From JAEYKI01 sp036679405 (lineage in GTDB: Bacteria > Bacillota > Clostridia > Christensenellales > Christensenellaceae), in assembly GCA_036679405.1 (NCBI GenBank), contig JAVBVZ010000022.1, positions 8,179-72,178 of the forward strand: a stretch of 64,000 nucleotides of DNA. Direction: 5' to 3'. Shown in pieces: positions 1 through 8,382 of this stretch (its first letter is position 1; every line of letters starts with the position of its first letter). The translations under genes were made by a program, and so were the position numbers. The notes under the pieces were generated by a model that had not been told where the DNA came from, ran no database searches, and saw only the letters and a program-made list of their open reading frames with translations.

Positions 1-172
1 AAACCGTGGAACATCCTATACAATAGTATAAGAAACATGCAGGCAGGATAGATGCGGGCAATCAGAATTGCCCGGCGGCAGGAATATAAACCTGTGACAC
101 ATCTTGATTTTTTAAGAAAGAAAGGTTCAGGGCTGCGCGTGCAAACCGTTTGACCGCAGCATATTTTTGGCT
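1..172. other. Non-coding stretch upstream of mntP
   Basis: No gene is supported here. An 8-bp perfect stem (55-62 with 67-74) is visible but has no T run after it. I looked for the conserved loops of the yybP-ykoY manganese riboswitch, which often precedes mntP, and could not recognise them. Confidence 0.5.
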
Positions 173-745
173 ATGGAATTGTTAACACTTTTTTTTATCG
201 CTTTGGGACTCTCCATGGATGCGCTGGCTGTATCGATATCCAATGGGATGTGCAACAGGGAATCCAAAAGCCTGGTGCTGAAGACGGCGTTTACTTTCGG
301 GGCGTTTCAGGCCGCTATGCCTATTGCGGGCTATTATGCCGGCCGTACCTTCAGCGGATATATCGCTTTTCTGGACCATTGGATTGCGCTTGTTCTGCTG
401 GGGTTCATCGGCGGAAAGATGATCGTTACGGCGGCCATTGAACTTAAGCACCCTGAAAAATGCCGTATCCGGACCGAAATAACCTGGGGAACGCTCGCGT
501 TGCAGGGCATTGCCACCAGTATCGATGCGTTTGCGGTTGGCATCAGTTTTGCCGTGCTTGGCGCCAATATTTTGGCGGCGGCAATTTTTATCGGCTTGGT
601 GACCTTCTCGCTCTGCCTGCCCGGCGCCTTTTTGGGAAGAAAATTCGGTTCGGGCATTCAGCAGCGTGCGGAAATACTGGGGGGCGCCATCCTTGTTGCC
701 ATTGGCGTCAAGATTTTCCTGGAACATATGCTTACCGGTGTTTAA
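173..745 (+). CDS. mntP: Manganese efflux pump MntP (DUF204 family)
   Basis: A 190-residue integral membrane protein expected to export Mn(II) across the cytoplasmic membrane. The family's two pseudo-repeats are visible: SMDALAVSI near residue 15 and SIDAFAVGISF near residue 118, each with the acidic residue of the transport path. About six hydrophobic helices fill the rest, and the length is normal for MntP. An in-frame TTG lies two codons upstream at 167; I prefer the ATG because family members begin directly with the first helix. Neither start has a good ribosome site. It stands alone, followed by a strong terminator and then by a convergent operon. Family recognition is firm; the metal specificity is inferred from the family. 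Confidence 0.88.
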   Translation: MELLTLFFIALGLSMDALAVSISNGMCNRESKSLVLKTAFTFGAFQAAMPIAGYYAGRTFSGYIAFLDHWIALVLLGFIGGKMIVTAAIELKHPEKCRIRTEITWGTLALQGIATSIDAFAVGISFAVLGANILAAAIFIGLVTFSLCLPGAFLGRKFGSGIQQRAEILGGAILVAIGVKIFLEHMLTGV

Positions 746-796
746 AGAAAACGGCCTAATCAAGAGCCCTGTGGCTTTTGAGGGAACTTTGCAACA

Positions 797-838
797 AAAA
801 AGCCGCCCTTTGGTGTTTGGTGGGCGGCTTTTTTTATT
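797..838. terminator. Bidirectional intrinsic terminator
   Basis: The stem agccgccc (801-808) / gggcggct (822-829) is flanked by an A run on the left and a T run on the right, so it can end mntP on the plus strand and the MacB-like operon on the minus strand. Confidence 0.85.
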
Positions 839-850
839 GTTCCCATACCC

Positions 851-1522
851 TTATGAATACAATTCTCCGTCAATGATCTTGATCACTCGCTTTGCATGGT
901 TGGCAACGTTGAGATCATGGGTGATCATGATGACGGTGTTTCCCATTTCGTTAATACGGGCAAAAAGCTCCAGTATTTCCTTGCCGGTATGGCTGTCAAG
1001 TGCGCCGGTCGGTTCGTCCGCCAGTAATATGGAAGGATTGCCTACCAGTGCCCGCGCAATGGCTACCCGCTGTTGTTGCCCGCCTGAAAGCTCGGAGGGT
1101 TTGTGCTTCATTCTGTCCGAAAGCCCCAGCGCCGTAATGGTTTCTTCGCACATTTTAACGGCGTCGTGGTGGGTCTCTCCACGCACCAGCAGAGGCATGA
1201 TAATGTTTTGTACCACGTTATATTTGGAAATAAGATAATATTTTTGAAAAACAAATCCAATTTCCTGGTTGCGGATTCGGGTAAGATCGCGTTCGTGCAT
1301 GGCGTGGACCGGATTGCCGCTTAAAATATATTCTCCGCTGTCCGCTGTATCCATGCAGCCAATGATATTCATCAGAGTTGATTTTCCGCTTCCCGAAGGG
1401 CCGAGTATAGCAATATATTCGCCTTTTGTAACCTCCAGGTTGATATCCTTGAGCACATGAAGATGCTCTTGGCCCATCTGATAGCTTTTATTGATTTGTT
1501 TCATGCTGATCATTGTTTCCAT
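851..1522 (-). CDS. MacB/LolD-type ABC transporter ATP-binding protein
   Basis: This 223-residue nucleotide-binding subunit powers the neighbouring FtsX-type permease. Walker A GPSGSGKST is at residues 41-49, signature LSGGQ at 145-149 and Walker B ILLADE at 165-170, followed by the D-loop SALD-type segment GALD. The insert after Walker A resembles LolD/MacB ATPases. It is the last gene of a four-gene minus-strand operon (adaptor, permease, lipoprotein, ATPase). Its ribosome site (GGAG) overlaps the stop codon of the lipoprotein gene, suggesting translational coupling. The substrate is unknown; known relatives export antimicrobial peptides, macrolides or lipoproteins. Confidence 0.92.
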   Translation of the reverse strand: METMISMKQINKSYQMGQEHLHVLKDINLEVTKGEYIAILGPSGSGKSTLMNIIGCMDTADSGEYILSGNPVHAMHERDLTRIRNQEIGFVFQKYYLISKYNVVQNIIMPLLVRGETHHDAVKMCEETITALGLSDRMKHKPSELSGGQQQRVAIARALVGNPSILLADEPTGALDSHTGKEILELFARINEMGNTVIMITHDLNVANHAKRVIKIIDGELYS

Positions 1523-1528
1523 TGTAAT

Positions 1529-2152
1529 TTACTCCATTATCTGTACCAGCGTTACGATCTGTGTTCCGTCATCCTGTGTCTGCAAGATGAGCTGTACAAT
1601 ATCGTCTGTCTGGATCCGCCCAAAAGAAGAGGCGCTTAAAGTCCCGTCGGTAGCCGTTACCAGCACTTTGGTTCCCACCGGAATGGTCAGGCTCATAGTT
1701 TCGCCTGAAAGCTGTATGCTGGCGCCGGCCACGCTGGTTGTGTCTGTGCCGGCTGCATCCTGCGAGCCACTGTCCGAAGCATCTTCCGGAGCCTGTCCGG
1801 ACATTCCTTCGGGCATTTCACCATCTGAAGGCATCTCGCCGCCGCCTTGAGGCCCGCCTCCGCCGGAGGGCATTTCGCCGTCAGTGGGCATGTCACCGGA
1901 AGGCATTGTTGCTCCATCATCGCCCTGTGCGTCGCCTTCTTCTGCTGCGACCGGACCCTGCATGGTCTGCAGGCTGCCCAGCGCGAGCTCGATATCATTT
2001 CCCACACGGCTGGTTACCTGTCCGGTCATCAGTGTCTGGTTGCTCTCAAGTTCCATATCGGAGAGATTGGCAAGCGCGCTGCTTTCCTTAGAACAGGCGG
2101 CCAGCAGCAGGAGGGGGAGGATTAACATGAATATGAATATTCTTTTTTTCAT
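1529..2152 (-). CDS. Lipoprotein with Gly/Met/Asp-rich insert, part of ABC efflux operon
   Basis: A 207-residue predicted lipoprotein: basic N terminus, hydrophobic stretch and lipobox LAAC with Cys at residue 20. A compact start and end flank a low-complexity middle (about residues 75-135) built of repeating short units such as GEMPSGGGG and DGEMPEG. It lies between the permease (13 bp upstream) and ATPase (6 bp downstream), so it probably works with the transporter at the outer face of the membrane. I recognise no named domain. The C-terminal 60 residues read like a small beta domain with alternating polar and hydrophobic residues. The insert composition resembles the one in the adjacent permease. 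Confidence 0.8.
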   Translation of the reverse strand: MKKRIFIFMLILPLLLLAACSKESSALANLSDMELESNQTLMTGQVTSRVGNDIELALGSLQTMQGPVAAEEGDAQGDDGATMPSGDMPTDGEMPSGGGGPQGGGEMPSDGEMPEGMSGQAPEDASDSGSQDAAGTDTTSVAGASIQLSGETMSLTIPVGTKVLVTATDGTLSASSFGRIQTDDIVQLILQTQDDGTQIVTLVQIME

Positions 2153-2164
2153 TTTTTCCCCTCC

Positions 2165-3550
2165 TTACTGCTCGTTCAGCGCGTCAATAGGAACAAGTGA
2201 CGCAGCTTTGTAGGCCGGATAGAATCCAAACAATGTACCGGTTGCAATCGCGAACAGGAATGCGATCACAACACCTTCTGCGGAAGCCACTACCGTTTGT
2301 CCCAGGGCTTCCATAATCGGCATCAGCAGATTGCTCAGAATGATCCCCAGAATGCCGCCGAATATACTGATCATATTGGCCTCCAGTAAAAATTCCAGCA
2401 AAATATCCCTTTTACTTGAGCCGATGGCCTTTAGGATACCAATCTCCTGCGTCCGTTCTTTAACGGATACAAAGAGCACGTTCATGATCCCTATGCCGCC
2501 TACCACAAAAACGATACTGGCTACGGCCAGAAGCAGGAAAGACAGGGTGTTGGCCGATTCGGTTGCCGCTTCTCTCTCCGCGCCTGCATCCGTTATGGTG
2601 AAGGAGGCATTCGGGTAAGTTTCCGCAAGTACCGCTTCAATATTGGTGATTGTGGTATCGATATCGCTCACATCTTCTGCTATAACGGTAATGGTTGGCG
2701 AATAATCATTGCCCATTACATATTTTTCCGAGGAAGAAAGCGGAATGAATATCGTTTCGTCCGGGCTGATGCCGGATGCTACCGATCCCATTTCCATCAG
2801 GACGCCGTTCACCACAAAAGGCGTATCTTCTATATAAATGGTGCTGTCATAAGCGTCGATCGCGCTTCCGAATATTTCGGTGGCAATGTTGTATCCCAGC
2901 ACGCATACCTTGGTCGCGTTTTCGTTGTCTTCATCCGTTATGAAATCTCCGAGCCCTATATCCAGATTGCTGACGGTGGCATAATCCGAAGTTACGCCGG
3001 CAACCGTATAATCAGTTGCATCATCCAAAATACCCCCGGAAACGCTGCCGTCGGTAGTGGCGGAGATGGAAGCCGCCGAAAGTCCGGGAACAAACAGTTC
3101 AAGGTCTTCCACGTCGGATTCGCTTAAGGTGATCTTTTCGGTATTCATCATCTGGTTCATGGCATCCTGCATCATGGACTGCATGGCGCTGTTGTTTGAA
3201 AAATCACTGCTGCCGCCCGAAGAGCCGCCGCCGCCGGAAAAGTCCGGCATGCTGCCTCCCGAGGAGCCGCCGCCGGCAGGCATGCCGCCGCCCGGCATGC
3301 CCCCGCCGCCCATATCGCCGCCGCCGCTGCTGCCGCCCATGTCGCTTGCGCGTTCATAGGTAATATCGATTGCGCCTGCATTTAATGTTTTGTACTGCTC
3401 GGCCACATCCGCTTCGCCGCCTTTTCCAATGGCCAGCACCATAACAATAGTGGCTGCGCCCACGATGATCCCGAGAGAAGTCAGGATCACCCTGGTCTTA
3501 TTGCCCATTATATTGACCCATACTAGATGGACCAGTTCGGTAAATCTCAT
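2165..3550 (-). CDS. MacB-like ABC transporter permease (FtsX family)
   Basis: A 461-residue permease. One N-terminal transmembrane helix (about residues 20-42) precedes a large extracytoplasmic MacB_PCD-type domain, and three helices at the C terminus (about 340-460) include the motif GIMNVLFVSVKERTQEIG typical of FtsX/MacB proteins, with KAIG at the coupling helix. Between the first helix and the periplasmic core is an unusual Gly/Met/Pro/Ser-rich insert (about residues 70-125). The gene overlaps the end of the adaptor gene by 4 bp (ATGA), which indicates coupled translation. Tripartite-like MacB systems of Gram-positive bacteria lack the outer-membrane channel. Confidence 0.92.
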   Translation of the reverse strand: MRFTELVHLVWVNIMGNKTRVILTSLGIIVGAATIVMVLAIGKGGEADVAEQYKTLNAGAIDITYERASDMGGSSGGGDMGGGGMPGGGMPAGGGSSGGSMPDFSGGGGSSGGSSDFSNNSAMQSMMQDAMNQMMNTEKITLSESDVEDLELFVPGLSAASISATTDGSVSGGILDDATDYTVAGVTSDYATVSNLDIGLGDFITDEDNENATKVCVLGYNIATEIFGSAIDAYDSTIYIEDTPFVVNGVLMEMGSVASGISPDETIFIPLSSSEKYVMGNDYSPTITVIAEDVSDIDTTITNIEAVLAETYPNASFTITDAGAEREAATESANTLSFLLLAVASIVFVVGGIGIMNVLFVSVKERTQEIGILKAIGSSKRDILLEFLLEANMISIFGGILGIILSNLLMPIMEALGQTVVASAEGVVIAFLFAIATGTLFGFYPAYKAASLVPIDALNEQ

Positions 3551-5148
3551 TCCGCCGTCACCGCCTGGCTTTCGATAATCACGGTTTGTCCTTCACTGAG
3601 GCCCGAAACGATTTCTGTATTTGTGCCGTCAGAGAAGCCGGTGGTCACTTCAACCTGCGTAATGTTGCCCGCATCGTCTTTCACCTTGGCGTACTGCACG
3701 CCGTTTTCGGCGGTGATGGCTTTGTTGGATACGTAAAGCACATCCGTTACTTCCTTGGTTACAAAAGTTACGTCTCCGGTCATGCCGTCATACAGGTTTT
3801 CAACGCCTTCGCCGGTCAGTACAACCGAAACCACATAACTCACGGTGGAAGATTCGGACCGGGCAGGCGAGATGGTAATGCTGTCAACCGTTCCCGTAAA
3901 TTTGGTGTCTTCATACGAACTGAATGTGACGTTCGCACTGTCGCCGACCGCTATATCCGCAATATCGTCCTGTGTAACCGAAACCGTTACGTACACGGTC
4001 GTATTGTCGGTGACCGTTATGACCGCGGTCTGTGCGGATACGGTGTTGCCCGCGGAATAACTGGAACTGTACACCAGTCCGCTGTACTCCGAATAGACGA
4101 CGGGGTCGGTCGCGTAATGGCTGTATTCATCATATGCTTCCTGCGCGGTGTCGTAGTCCGCCTGCGCAGAATCTACGCTGGCTTGCAGGGAAGCTACGGT
4201 CGCGCTGTATACCGCGTCGGCATTGTCGCCCGCGGCAATATCTTCCGTCACCTGGTTTTGTGCCTCTACTGTTCCGGTTTCCAGCGCCAGTTTGGCCTGC
4301 GTCACTTTGTCTCTCAGGGCGGACAGACCGGATTTTCTGGTTGCGAGGGCGGAAGTTTCTTTTGTCACTTCCGATTCATAGTTTGATACCGCCGTATCGT
4401 AGGAATCCTGCGCTTTTGTCTGTGTTTCCACATCAGTTACATAAGAAGTATAATGTTCGGATGACGGATCGTTGTAGCCGTTTGCTATATCCGACTCAAC
4501 CTGTGCGTTCGCCGCATCCAGAGCCGTCTGAAGATCGTCGATTTTATATTCCGCATAAATCACAGCCGCATTGTCGGCCAGCCGGGTTTCATAATATGTG
4601 ATCGTGCCGGTGCAGTCATCCACGTTGGCCTGTGCGGTACTGACCGCTTCGGTCAGCGTCTGTATTGTTTCGTTGTAAGTGTTTTCCGCATTGTCCCGTT
4701 TCAAGATGCTGTTTTCGTAAGTGCTTTTTGCGGAAACACGGCCGGTGGTGAGCGAGGTTTCGGCCTGTGACAACTTTATATCGGCCTCATCCAGCGCCAG
4801 TTCGTAGGTCGCGAGCGCTTCGTCCACACTTTCTGCCGTCAGCTTAACGACAGCGTCTCCGGCAGTTACTTCTTCACCTGCTTTGACGTATACTTCTTCA
4901 ATTTCGGCGCCTTCAAGGTCGCAGTATACGCTGTTGGTATTCAAAGAGGCCGTGCCGCTTTCGGTCACTCCGACGGTAATGTCCCCACGCTCTACCGTAG
5001 TTTCCTTGTATACGGTCTCGGTGTCGGTGTCGGCGGTAGACGTAGAGCTGACCGCCATGGGAATCAATACGGCAGCCAGGATCCCGGCAATAGCGGCCGG
5101 CAATATCCACCGGGTCTTCCTTCCGCGCAAGAATTCAATGAACTTCAT
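3547..5148 (-). CDS. HlyD/MacA-type efflux adaptor (membrane fusion protein)
   Basis: A 533-residue adaptor beginning MKFIEFLRGRKTR with an N-terminal membrane anchor (about residues 15-35). Then come a first barrel-sandwich half, a long coiled-coil hairpin rich in Ala, Thr, Gln and Glu (about 110-310), the second lipoyl half and a beta-barrel plus C-terminal region ending in SEGQTVIIES. I chose the ATG at 5148 because GGAGG sits 5 bases before it; an ATG 8 codons upstream has no such site. It is the first gene of the efflux operon and is expected to link the permease to the wall space. The coiled coil is long for a Gram-positive adaptor. Confidence 0.9.
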   Translation of the reverse strand: MKFIEFLRGRKTRWILPAAIAGILAAVLIPMAVSSTSTADTDTETVYKETTVERGDITVGVTESGTASLNTNSVYCDLEGAEIEEVYVKAGEEVTAGDAVVKLTAESVDEALATYELALDEADIKLSQAETSLTTGRVSAKSTYENSILKRDNAENTYNETIQTLTEAVSTAQANVDDCTGTITYYETRLADNAAVIYAEYKIDDLQTALDAANAQVESDIANGYNDPSSEHYTSYVTDVETQTKAQDSYDTAVSNYESEVTKETSALATRKSGLSALRDKVTQAKLALETGTVEAQNQVTEDIAAGDNADAVYSATVASLQASVDSAQADYDTAQEAYDEYSHYATDPVVYSEYSGLVYSSSYSAGNTVSAQTAVITVTDNTTVYVTVSVTQDDIADIAVGDSANVTFSSYEDTKFTGTVDSITISPARSESSTVSYVVSVVLTGEGVENLYDGMTGDVTFVTKEVTDVLYVSNKAITAENGVQYAKVKDDAGNITQVEVTTGFSDGTNTEIVSGLSEGQTVIIESQAVTAE

Positions 5149-5172
5149 GTTAACCTCCAATAAATCGTGCAT

Positions 5173-5475
5173 TGATTATGCAGATAATTATTACACAAGC
5201 ATCCTATCAGACGAATGTGAATGTCTGGTGAAAATTGCGTGTATGTTTATGGAAGAATGTTAAATTTTTTTAACGTTTGTGTTTTTTTGTATTATTGAAC
5301 AGAAATGGTGCTCCTTTTGAACGTTTCGAAAAATTAAAAAATCAAATCAAAAACTAATAAATATGAAAGGCCGGTGAATAAAATTAAGGTTATTTGGAAG
5401 TGCGGGGCGCGGCCTAAGCGTATGGAAGGCCTGAGAAAGCGGATTTCAGGCTTTCAATATTCTCATTTTGGGTTA
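5173..5475. other. Divergent intergenic region between efflux and purine operons
   Basis: AT-rich and without a supported gene. The minus-strand half must carry the efflux operon promoter, but no clean -35/-10 pair stands out. A small dyad (GTTAAA 5259-5264 / TTTAAC 5269-5274) could be an operator. A hairpin with arms gcctga/tcaggc lies near 5430-5452; it has no T run, so I do not call it a terminator. Confidence 0.4.
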
Positions 5476-5507
5476 TTGCGTTTTACCCTTTTTTAAGGTA
5501 TCATAAT
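5476..5507 (+). promoter_or_regulatory. Candidate sigma-A promoter of the purine operon leader
   Basis: TTGCGT (5476-5481) is followed after 17 bases by TATCAT (5499-5504), with an overlapping CATAAT. It would start a leader of about 190 bases before purE. Assigned by eye only. Confidence 0.45.
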
Positions 5508-5534
5508 GTATTATAAGACTTAAAGGAGCGTTAA

Positions 5535-5651
5535 ATGGCAAATTTAGTTTGGCCAATCTCAATACCCGGTGACGGCCGGTTGGCAGACGCTGTTTTTCTG
5601 TCTTTTTTGGTGCGGGAGAGCGTCCGCGCGCAAAAGGCTATTTCCGGCTAG
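5535..5651 (+). CDS. Possible leader peptide of the purine operon (38 codons)
   Basis: A short reading frame starting MANLVWPISIPGDG and ending RAQKAISG. It has an excellent ribosome site (AAAGGAG, 5522-5528) six bases before its ATG. Its TAG stop (5649-5651) lies inside the 5' arm of the intrinsic terminator that precedes purE, so a ribosome finishing this frame would physically block formation of that terminator. No protein family is recognised and the sequence shows no run of one amino acid, so the signal being sensed is not obvious. It may be a regulatory peptide rather than a functional protein, or a chance frame; the site spacing and stop position argue against chance. Confidence 0.5.
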   Translation: MANLVWPISIPGDGRLADAVFLSFLVRESVRAQKAISG

Positions 5652-5681
5652 GTGCATGTATGCCCTGGCCGTTATTTTTTT
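5645..5681 (+). terminator. Leader terminator (attenuator) upstream of purE
   Basis: A GC-rich stem (5645-5656 with 5661-5671, one bulge, four-base loop) is followed by TTATTTTTTT. It lies between the leader promoter and purE, so read-through must be allowed for expression. The element GGCTA occurs twice (5636-5640 and 5647-5651), offering an alternative partner for the 3' arm. The preceding segment 5586-5624 can also pair (gacgct/agcgtc). Attenuation control of the operon is inferred. Confidence 0.75.
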
Positions 5682-5704
5682 AAGAAAAAAAGGAGTTGTT
5701 GAAC

Positions 5705-6208
5705 ATGAAAGTTGCGGTAATCATGGGTTCGAAAAGCGACCTTTCCGTGGTTCTGCCTACGCTGGAAATTTTAAAAAACTTTGGCGTGGAAGCAGAGACG
5801 CGGGTTCTTTCGGCGCATCGTACGCCGGATGAAGCCGCCCGCTTCTCAAAAGGAGCGCGGCAGGCAGGATTTGAAGTAATTATTGCGGCGGCCGGAAAAG
5901 CGGCGCATCTTGCGGGAGTGCTGGCGGCGCACACAAGTCTGCCGGTCATCGGATTGCCCGTCAAGTCATCCATGATGGACGGGCTGGATTCTTTGCTCTC
6001 TACCGTTCAGATGCCGGATGGCGTGCCGGTAGCCACCGTGGCCGTGGGCGGCGGAAAAAATGCGGGGCTGTTGGCCGTGCAGATGCTTTCTATTAAATAT
6101 GAAGAACTGGCTATGCAGTTTGAGGCCTATAAGAAGAAGATGGAGCAAGACGTGCTGAAGGCGGACGCCGATTTAAAATGGGAGGAATTATTGGAATGGA
6201 AAAACTAG
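5705..6208 (+). CDS. purE: N5-carboxyaminoimidazole ribonucleotide mutase PurE
   Basis: This cytoplasmic purine enzyme converts N5-CAIR to CAIR. It has 167 residues, the normal length for class I PurE. The substrate loop GSKSDL is at residues 8-13 and SAHRTP at 36-41, both hallmarks of the family, and the C-terminal part contains VPVATVAVGGGKNAGLLA. The start follows AAAGGAG with 7-base spacing at 5705; an in-frame codon 9 bases upstream is less likely. It opens a seven-gene purine operon. No purK is present next to it. Confidence 0.96.
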   Translation: MKVAVIMGSKSDLSVVLPTLEILKNFGVEAETRVLSAHRTPDEAARFSKGARQAGFEVIIAAAGKAAHLAGVLAAHTSLPVIGLPVKSSMMDGLDSLLSTVQMPDGVPVATVAVGGGKNAGLLAVQMLSIKYEELAMQFEAYKKKMEQDVLKADADLKWEELLEWKN

Positions 6209-6903
6209 GCCAGATTTATGAAGGAAAAGCCAAAAAAGTTTATAATACGGATGATCCCGATATCGTTTTAGTGGATTACAAAGATGATGCCACTGCGTTT
6301 AACGGCCTGAAAAAAGGTACGATCATCGGCAAAGGAATCGTAAACAACCGGGTTTCCAATCATATGTTCCGTATGCTGGAGGAAAAAGGGATTCCCACCC
6401 ATTATGTAGAGCAGATTTCAGAGCGGGAGACGCTGGTTAAAAAAGTGGAGATCGTTCAGGTGGAGGTCATTGTCCGCAACATCGCGGCCGGCAGCCTCTC
6501 CAAACGCCTTGGACTGCCGGAAGGCACAAAACTTCCCGTGACCGTTTTGGAATACTGTTACAAATCGGATGAACTCGGAGACCCGATGATCAATGATTAT
6601 CATATCGCCGCGCTTGGTCTTGCGACCCGCGAGGAAATGGATGAGATCGCAAAATATTCCCTTCAGATCAACGATATCATGACGGCATATTTAAAACAAT
6701 TCGGCATTGAGCTGATCGACTTTAAACTGGAGTTCGGCCGGTTCCACGGGCAGATCATTTTAGCGGATGAAATATCCCCGGATACCTGCCGCTTCTGGGA
6801 CACAAAAACAGGCGAAAAGCTGGACAAAGACCGTTTCCGCCGTGATCTCGGGCATGTGGAAGACGCATACCAGGAAATTTTAAAGAGACTGATGGGGGAA
6901 TAG
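6196..6903 (+). CDS. purC: SAICAR synthetase PurC
   Basis: Phosphoribosylaminoimidazole-succinocarboxamide synthase joins CAIR and aspartate using ATP. At 235 residues it has standard bacterial length. The glycine/lysine-rich start EGKAKKVY and the later FKLEFGR and DEISPDTCR segments identify it. The ATG at 6196 is preceded by GGAGGAATT and overlaps the end of purE by 13 bases, so translation is probably coupled; an earlier in-frame ATG at 6178 would lie inside purE and lacks a ribosome site. Confidence 0.96.
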   Translation: MEKLGQIYEGKAKKVYNTDDPDIVLVDYKDDATAFNGLKKGTIIGKGIVNNRVSNHMFRMLEEKGIPTHYVEQISERETLVKKVEIVQVEVIVRNIAAGSLSKRLGLPEGTKLPVTVLEYCYKSDELGDPMINDYHIAALGLATREEMDEIAKYSLQINDIMTAYLKQFGIELIDFKLEFGRFHGQIILADEISPDTCRFWDTKTGEKLDKDRFRRDLGHVEDAYQEILKRLMGE

Positions 6904-6911
6904 AAAGACAG

Positions 6912-8369
6912 ATGCAATTTTGCCAAAAATATGCGTATGAACGCATTAAGCCGAAAGATGACGTCATGCACGAGGAGTGCGGCGTATTCGGTATTTATAT
7001 GAATGATAAAACGTACGACCCTGCGGAAGCCGCGTACCTCGGGTTGTACGCGCTACAGCACAGAGGGCAGGAAAGCGCCGGTATTGCGGTGGCAGACGGA
7101 GGAGACATCCGTGTTCATAAAGGGATGGGCCTTTGTGCGGAAGTGTTCCGTGATTCGCTTGGGAGCATTACGGGCGGCAACATCGCCGTCGGGCATGTGC
7201 GCTATTCTACCTGTGGAGACAGCGCGGCAGGGAACAGCCAACCGATCGTATTGTCCTATCGTAAGGGTAAAATCGCTATGGCCCATAACGGAAATCTTAT
7301 CAACTGTGATGTTCTTCGTGATAAGCTGATTGATGAAGGTATGATTTTTCAGACAACGCTGGATACGGAAGTTATGGCCGCTTTGATTGCGCGGTATTCC
7401 AAGATCGGGCTGATCGAATCCATTACAAAAATGATGAAAATGGTGCGTGGAGCTTATGCGCTCACCATAATGACGGAAGATGCACTGATCGGCGTGCGTG
7501 ATCCAAAGGGGGTCCGTCCGCTGGCTCTCGGAAAGCTGGACAATAATTACGTATTGGCGTCCGAGTCCTGTGCCTTTGACGCCATAGACGCGGAATTTGT
7601 ACGGGATATACGCCCGGGCGAGATCGTTATGATCGATAAAGACGGCCTTAAGTCTTTTCAGGCGCAGGCCAGCCGTGAAACGGCACTGTGTATTTTTGAA
7701 TATGTATATTTTGCCCGTCCGGATTCGGATATTGACGGAATCAGCGTATACCGCTCCAGAGAATCGATGGGTATAAGGCTTGCAAAATCATACCCAATCA
7801 AGGCCGATCTGGTAGGCGGCGTTCCGGACTCGGCAACGCCGGCGGCTACGGGTTACGCCGCGCAAAGCGGTATTCCGTTTGCAAAGCTGCTGGCCAAAAA
7901 CCGGTACGTAGGGCGCACTTTTATCCAGCCCAGCCAGTCTTTGCGGGAACGGGGCGTCAAACTGAAATTGAATGCGATGAAGCGGATCGTGCATGGAAAG
8001 AAGCTGGTTCTGGTGGACGATTCCATTGTACGGGGCACAACCAGCAAAAAAATTGTGGAAATGCTAAGGCTTGCGGGTGCGAGGGAAGTCCATATGATGA
8101 TCAGTTCGCCTCCTGTCAAATATCCCTGCTACTTCGGAATCGATACGCCGTCACATGAAGAACTGATTGGCGCAAAGAAGTCGATAGAGGAGATCCGGCG
8201 GGTGATCGGCGCAGATTCGCTGAATTATCTCACGGTGGAAGACCTCCTTAAAACGGTGGAGGGGGCCGGCTGTAATTTTTGTGTGGGATGCTTTAACGGA
8301 GAATATCCCGTGGATATAGAAAAGGCAAAAAAGGAGACCGAAGGCATGGACCTGTCGGCAGATGAATAA
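6912..8369 (+). CDS. purF: Amidophosphoribosyltransferase PurF
   Basis: This first committed enzyme of purine synthesis makes phosphoribosylamine from PRPP and glutamine. It has 485 residues. The N-terminal nucleophile is the Cys of EECGVFGIY at residue 23, so the first 22 residues would be a removed propeptide, a feature of Bacillus-type PurF; a later ATG at 6966 would leave only 4 residues. The PRPP loop VLVDDSIVRGTTSKK is near residue 360. The C-terminal CNFCVGC carries cysteines expected to bind a [4Fe-4S] cluster, which senses oxygen in B. subtilis. It overlaps the purM frame closely. Confidence 0.96.
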   Translation: MQFCQKYAYERIKPKDDVMHEECGVFGIYMNDKTYDPAEAAYLGLYALQHRGQESAGIAVADGGDIRVHKGMGLCAEVFRDSLGSITGGNIAVGHVRYSTCGDSAAGNSQPIVLSYRKGKIAMAHNGNLINCDVLRDKLIDEGMIFQTTLDTEVMAALIARYSKIGLIESITKMMKMVRGAYALTIMTEDALIGVRDPKGVRPLALGKLDNNYVLASESCAFDAIDAEFVRDIRPGEIVMIDKDGLKSFQAQASRETALCIFEYVYFARPDSDIDGISVYRSRESMGIRLAKSYPIKADLVGGVPDSATPAATGYAAQSGIPFAKLLAKNRYVGRTFIQPSQSLRERGVKLKLNAMKRIVHGKKLVLVDDSIVRGTTSKKIVEMLRLAGAREVHMMISSPPVKYPCYFGIDTPSHEELIGAKKSIEEIRRVIGADSLNYLTVEDLLKTVEGAGCNFCVGCFNGEYPVDIEKAKKETEGMDLSADE

Positions 8370-8382
8370 AGGGGGGAGAAAA

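Noticed and set aside
1..172. Manganese riboswitch before mntP
   Set aside because: No conserved loops found by eye.
3586..4386. 266-residue plus-strand frame inside the adaptor gene
   Set aside because: Shadow of the strongly supported adaptor on the other strand; Arg/Gly/His-rich and without domain.
5512..5700. Known purine, PRPP, ZTP or glycine riboswitch before purE
   Set aside because: Some short strings look alike (GGGAGAGCG), but the conserved cores are not all present. A covariance search would decide.
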